Shown: positions 61,080-64,000 of the stretch, piece after piece
How the letters are laid out: each line of letters begins with the position of its first letter
How positions within the stretch are numbered: position 1 is the first letter of the stretch
From: Cellulomonas alba
GTDB taxonomy: Bacteria; Actinomycetota; Actinomycetes; Actinomycetales; Cellulomonadaceae
NCBI RefSeq assembly: GCF_030362835.1
Contig: NZ_JAUCGQ010000004.1
Location: forward strand, 62,001-126,000
Direction: 5' to 3'
Length of the DNA: 64,000 bases
Program-made: the position numbers and the translations under genes
Notes under the pieces: model-generated
The model's database searches: none
Seen by the model: the letters and a program-made list of their open reading frames with translations, nothing else
What the model was told of the DNA's origin: nothing

Positions 61080-61996
61080 GCCCCGCCGCGCAGGGAGCGC
61101 TCGTGGGCCTGCTCGGCGGCCTCGGCGCGCTGCTCGTCGTCAGCCGCCTGCGGGCACGGCGCATCCGCCTCGACGACCGGCTGGCGCCGTACCTGCGGGC
61201 GGCCCGCACCGAGTCCGCCCTCATCGCCGACGCGCCACCTGTCCGCGGCCCTCTCGCGGCGCTCGAACGCCTCGCGGCGCCGCTGCTCCTGGACGCGCAG
61301 CGGCTGGTCGCGCGGCTCGGATCGCCGGCGACGGAGCTCCGGCGGCGGCTGCAACGGGCCGGACGGACCGAGACCGTCGAGCAGTTCCGCGCCGGCCAGG
61401 TCGTCTCCGGGGCGCTCGGGCTCGCCGCGACGCTCACGGTCGCTCTCGCGCTCGCCGCGTCGCGGCCGGTGTCCGTGCTCGCTCTCGTCGTGCTCGTGGG
61501 TGTCGGCGGAGTCGCGGGCGTGCTCCTGCGCGACTGGTCGCTGACGCGCGACGTGCGGAGACGCGAGCAGCGGATCGTCGCCGAGCTGCCGACCGTCGCG
61601 GAGCTGCTCGCGCTGGCGGTGGCGGCGGGCGAGGGCCCGCTGGGAGCGCTGGAGCGCGTCGTCGCGAGCGCGCACGGTGCGCTGGCCGCCGAGCTGGGGC
61701 TGACGCTCGCCGACGTGCGGTCGGGCGTCTCGCTGGTGCCGGCGCTCGACGCGCTGGCCGCCCGGACCGGGGTCTCGTCGCTCGCCCGGTTCGCCGAGGG
61801 CATCGCGGTGGCCGTGGAACGAGGCACGCCGCTCGCGGACGTGCTGCGGGCGCAGGCCCAGGACGTGCGGGAGCACGGGCGGCGCGAGCTCATGGAGTCG
61901 GGCGGGCGCAAGGAAGTCGCGATGATGGTGCCGGTCGTGTTCTTGATCCTGCCGGTCACCGTCGTGTTCGCCGCTTTCACATTGTGGGCAGGTTAG
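61076..61996 (+). CDS. tadC: TadC-type secretion membrane protein
   Basis: 306 residues, GspF-like: RIVAELPTVAELLALAVAAGEGPLGALERVV in the central helical domain and ESGGRKEVAMMVPVVFLILP at the C-terminal membrane end. GTGA links it to tadB. The genes that normally follow (flp pilin, tadE and tadF/G) are absent; the next sequence is unrelated and reads the other way. Confidence 0.9.
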   Translation: MSPAAQGALVGLLGGLGALLVVSRLRARRIRLDDRLAPYLRAARTESALIADAPPVRGPLAALERLAAPLLLDAQRLVARLGSPATELRRRLQRAGRTETVEQFRAGQVVSGALGLAATLTVALALAASRPVSVLALVVLVGVGGVAGVLLRDWSLTRDVRRREQRIVAELPTVAELLALAVAAGEGPLGALERVVASAHGALAAELGLTLADVRSGVSLVPALDALAARTGVSSLARFAEGIAVAVERGTPLADVLRAQAQDVREHGRRELMESGGRKEVAMMVPVVFLILPVTVVFAAFTLWAG

Positions 61997-62047
61997 GGGC
62001 GGCGCTACGCGCTCGATCCGCCTGATCGCGCGCGAGTCTCCGTCGGG

Positions 62048-62857
62048 CTAGTCCTCGTCGCCCTCGTCATCACCCGCGTCCTCGTGGAAGCGAATGCCAT
62101 GCAAGCGCCACCAGAGCGTGGCCATTTCCTCGCTCATCTTCTCGCGAGGCCACTGCTCCTCTGGGACCCGGGGGATCGACCAGTGGAACCGCAGCCGCTC
62201 AGGCGGCCACGGCAGGTCGTCGTCACCGTCCACCAAAGAGGCGTTGAGGTCGTGTGGCGGTGTGACGCCCGCGTTGACAAGGCATCCGGTCAACGACTCG
62301 GTGACTTGGACCAACCAGATCCGAATGTCAGATAGTGCGACGCCGTCCGGGCCGCCGATTGCGGCGTCACGCTTATCGAAGGCAACGAGCCCGGCCTTGA
62401 TGTTGGGGTGGTTCTCGGCAAGGTTCCGCGCCGACGGACCCCACTCCTCGTCATAGTGCTCGGTGATGTTGCGCAGCAGCCCAGCAACGTCCTGGTTCCC
62501 GATCTCAGCACGAACGTCGGCCGGCAGCCGGTCGACAGCGCGGCTGACGTTGTTGACCGCGACGAGCAGGAAGTGCATCTCCGCCGTCTGCTGCATCCAC
62601 AGCGACGCGGTTGGGACGCGAAGCGGGCGCTCGGGATCGTGCTGCTCGTACCTGTCGAAACTCGCCCTCCACTGGCGGGTCAGGGCGGTGTCCTCCGCCA
62701 GCCTCGAACGCATCTGCGCGTCCAGGTCTGCTGACTCGATCTCGCGCAATACCTCCTGCAGGCGGTACGCCTGCATGTGGGCCGCTTCGACCCACAGGAG
62801 GCCCTGCCACCAGACGTCGGCGTCGGTCGCCCTACGTCGCTTGGGAGTCGCACTCAA
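62048..62857 (-). CDS. Hypothetical protein of the accessory region (269 aa)
   Basis: Not recognised. A mostly helical soluble protein with charged segments (EVLREIESADLDAQMRSRLAED; GLLRNITEHYDEEWGPSARNLAENH) and an acidic C-terminus HEDAGDDEGDED. Composition is less GC-rich than the flanking chromosome. The start appears to be TTG at 62857, preceded by GGAG; no ATG or GTG in frame precedes conserved-looking sequence. Alternatives include a phage- or defence-related accessory protein, for which I have no direct evidence. Confidence 0.6.
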   Translation of the reverse strand: MSATPKRRRATDADVWWQGLLWVEAAHMQAYRLQEVLREIESADLDAQMRSRLAEDTALTRQWRASFDRYEQHDPERPLRVPTASLWMQQTAEMHFLLVAVNNVSRAVDRLPADVRAEIGNQDVAGLLRNITEHYDEEWGPSARNLAENHPNIKAGLVAFDKRDAAIGGPDGVALSDIRIWLVQVTESLTGCLVNAGVTPPHDLNASLVDGDDDLPWPPERLRFHWSIPRVPEEQWPREKMSEEMATLWWRLHGIRFHEDAGDDEGDED

Positions 62858-63073
62858 GGCGTTCGCTCCATCCCGCTCTCGGACCGCGACTCATTTGTAG
62901 TCGAGGCGCTCGTCCCATGGCGTCTCGCTCAGCCGCCCCCGTTCTTCTTCGGTCGCCGCGGTGTACAACTTCACCGCCTTGAGTCATGGCCATCGCTCCC
63001 TCACGTGGCAGGGGTGACGCGGAACCGGCGGGGCAGCCGAGCCCGGCCTCGTCTCGCCGGTAGGTTCCGACCC

Positions 63074-63619
63074 ATGTCCAGCGCCGTGCCCGACTGGCTC
63101 CAGGTGGCCCAGGCCGTCGGGGAGACAATCGCCGGGGTCGGCGCGGTCGCCGCAGTGCTCATCTCGCTGGTGGTCCTCAAGGCCGAGTCGAGGTCCCGGC
63201 GTGCAGAGATGAACGACCGCAAGGAGGCGGCCGCGCGGCTCGTCACCGTCGCACGGGACAACACAGACGCGAGCACGATGTTCGGTGGGGGCCGGGTCAA
63301 GGTCAGCCGTCCCGTGATCGTGCACAACCGAGGCGTTGAGCCGGTGCGGGAAGTCGTCCTGAGGTGCGACCTCGTAACTTCGGACGACGCGCCTGAGGCG
63401 ATGAAGTTGTGGTCCGTTCGACAGTCGACGGAGTGGGACGTCATCGCCGGGGGCGACTCGGAGGTCTTCGCCCCGGCCTGGTCCTGGCCGACCGATCGGA
63501 CGCAGATCGAACAGATCATCGTGCACGCGACCGTCGAGTTCACCGACGTGAGCGGCCACCGGTGGTTGAAAGCGCTCGACGGCACATTGTTCACTCTGGA
63601 CGTTTCGACCGACCGCTAA
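63074..63619 (+). CDS. Membrane-anchored hypothetical protein (181 aa)
   Basis: Not recognised. One helix near the N-terminus (about 11-35, VGETIAGVGAVAAVLISLVVLKAE) leads to a basic, coiled-coil-like segment and then a soluble beta-rich domain (PVIVHNRGVEPVREVVLRCDL; IIVHATVEFTDVSGHRWLKAL). Comparable architectures are frequent in actinobacterial genomic islands, but none of known function is identified. ATG at 63074. Confidence 0.65.
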   Translation: MSSAVPDWLQVAQAVGETIAGVGAVAAVLISLVVLKAESRSRRAEMNDRKEAAARLVTVARDNTDASTMFGGGRVKVSRPVIVHNRGVEPVREVVLRCDLVTSDDAPEAMKLWSVRQSTEWDVIAGGDSEVFAPAWSWPTDRTQIEQIIVHATVEFTDVSGHRWLKALDGTLFTLDVSTDR

Positions 63620-63644
63620 GTCGCGCCGCTGCTCGGCGCGTCTC

Positions 63645-63926
63645 ATGAGACGGCAGCCCGCCGGGGATCACCATCGGCGAGTGGCGATCTTTGAGGACGA
63701 GACCCTCCGAGCGGTCGGTGAACTCCTGGCGCTCGGCGAGCAAGAGGGGTACGGCATCACGTTCGAGCCCGACACCGAGGGCTGGAAGGTCGGATACGTG
63801 CGCGGCATGAGCGGCGGCGATCTCAGCGTCGGCTACGACCTCGGGGAGACTGCCCGCGCCGCGCTTCGACCCCTGGTCGAGTTGGCGCGACGGCATGAGC
63901 GAACGCGCGAGGGGCGCGACGGCTGA
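63645..63926 (+). CDS. Small hypothetical protein (93 aa)
   Basis: Not recognised. A soluble 93-residue frame with VAIFEDETLRAVGELLALGEQ and SVGYDLGETARAALRPLVELARRH. ATG 63645 or GTG 63681 may be the start; neither has a clear ribosome-binding site. Lies 25 bases after the membrane-anchored gene on the same strand and may be co-transcribed with it. Possible antitoxin- or partner-like size, without evidence for a toxin. Confidence 0.5.
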   Translation: MRRQPAGDHHRRVAIFEDETLRAVGELLALGEQEGYGITFEPDTEGWKVGYVRGMSGGDLSVGYDLGETARAALRPLVELARRHERTREGRDG

Positions 63927-63930
63927 GCCC

Positions 63931-64000
63931 TCAAGTCCGCGCCAGGTCGTCCAGCAGTGTGGCACGGAGGGCACGCAGGCTCGACCACTCGGCGTTGGAC
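63931..64000 (-). CDS. C-terminus of an unidentified gene running off the window
   Basis: On the minus strand the last bases read as an open frame ending in TGA (63931-63933) with the tail SNAEWSSLRALRATLLDDLA. Composition looks coding, and the frame converges on the small gene ending at 63926. The product cannot be named from 22 residues. Confidence 0.55.
   Translation of the reverse strand, partial: SNAEWSSLRALRATLLDDLART

Noticed and set aside
61997-62047. A possible attachment site or insertion boundary after tadC
   Set aside because: No direct repeat, tRNA end or integrase gene is visible in the window, so no att site can be called even though the gene content changes here.
1-64000. 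CRISPR arrays, tRNA, rRNA and insertion sequences
   Set aside because: No regularly spaced repeat array, cloverleaf-like sequence, rRNA core or transposase motif was found on reading both strands. A dedicated search could still find a divergent tRNA-like element.

Overview
This is chromosomal DNA from a very GC-rich actinomycete, most likely a Micrococcales member near Cellulomonas. That placement is inferred from the base composition, the many GTG starts, the SigR/RsrA thiol-stress pair, the actinobacterial ribosomal protein bL37, a one-chain 2-oxoglutarate decarboxylase/dehydrogenase (Kgd) and several actinobacterial protein families. It was made by reading alone, without a database search. 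Genes are tightly packed, often with 4-base ATGA/GTGA overlaps. No gap between genes exceeds about 250 bases. I saw no rRNA, tRNA, CRISPR array or insertion sequence.

Layout. 1-5.5 kb: the end of citramalate synthase, a lipoate ligase-like gene, a DUF202 pair, YggS, a YbaK-type deacylase and an iron/manganese (VIT) transporter behind two DtxR/IdeR-like boxes. 5.5-12.5 kb: a TetR-helicase operon with a palindromic operator, a possible rhomboid protease, RNase HI, an MpaB-type oxygenase and a glutamine amidotransferase. 12.5-25.7 kb: two paralogous secreted beta-sandwich repeat proteins flank a regulatory block. This block holds a MerR/SDR pair, an ECF41 sigma factor coupled to a carboxymuconolactone-decarboxylase-like protein, and a three-gene redox-signalling operon (receiver-flavoprotein fusion, cyclic-nucleotide-domain histidine kinase, UBP zinc finger). 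25.7-28.8 kb: small metabolic genes. 28.9-33.4 kb: a nonulosonic (sialic-acid-like) sugar locus with a 732-residue NeuA-phosphatase-NeuB open frame and two glycosyltransferases. 33.4-41.8 kb: gltX, hisN, rsgA, aroA, sigR-rsrA and the 24-codon bL37 gene.

41.9-61.0 kb: a lone pilT, a DUF4097-PadR module, a GDSL-like pseudoenzyme, kgd, a response regulator/histidine kinase/ABC exporter operon, two CNNM/CBS membrane proteins, a VanY-like peptidase behind paired operators, and an aldose epimerase. A tad (Flp) secretion operon (cpaF-tadB-tadC) follows and stops abruptly at 61996. From there to the end is a lower-GC stretch of unrecognised genes that looks like inserted accessory DNA.

The strongest leads are the fused nonulosonate enzyme, the SigR-type promoter that places a near-leaderless in-frame start ahead of sigR (with a minisatellite feeding its -35 box), the cysteine-poor receiver-thioredoxin-reductase operon, and the operator pairs ahead of the VIT and VanY genes.
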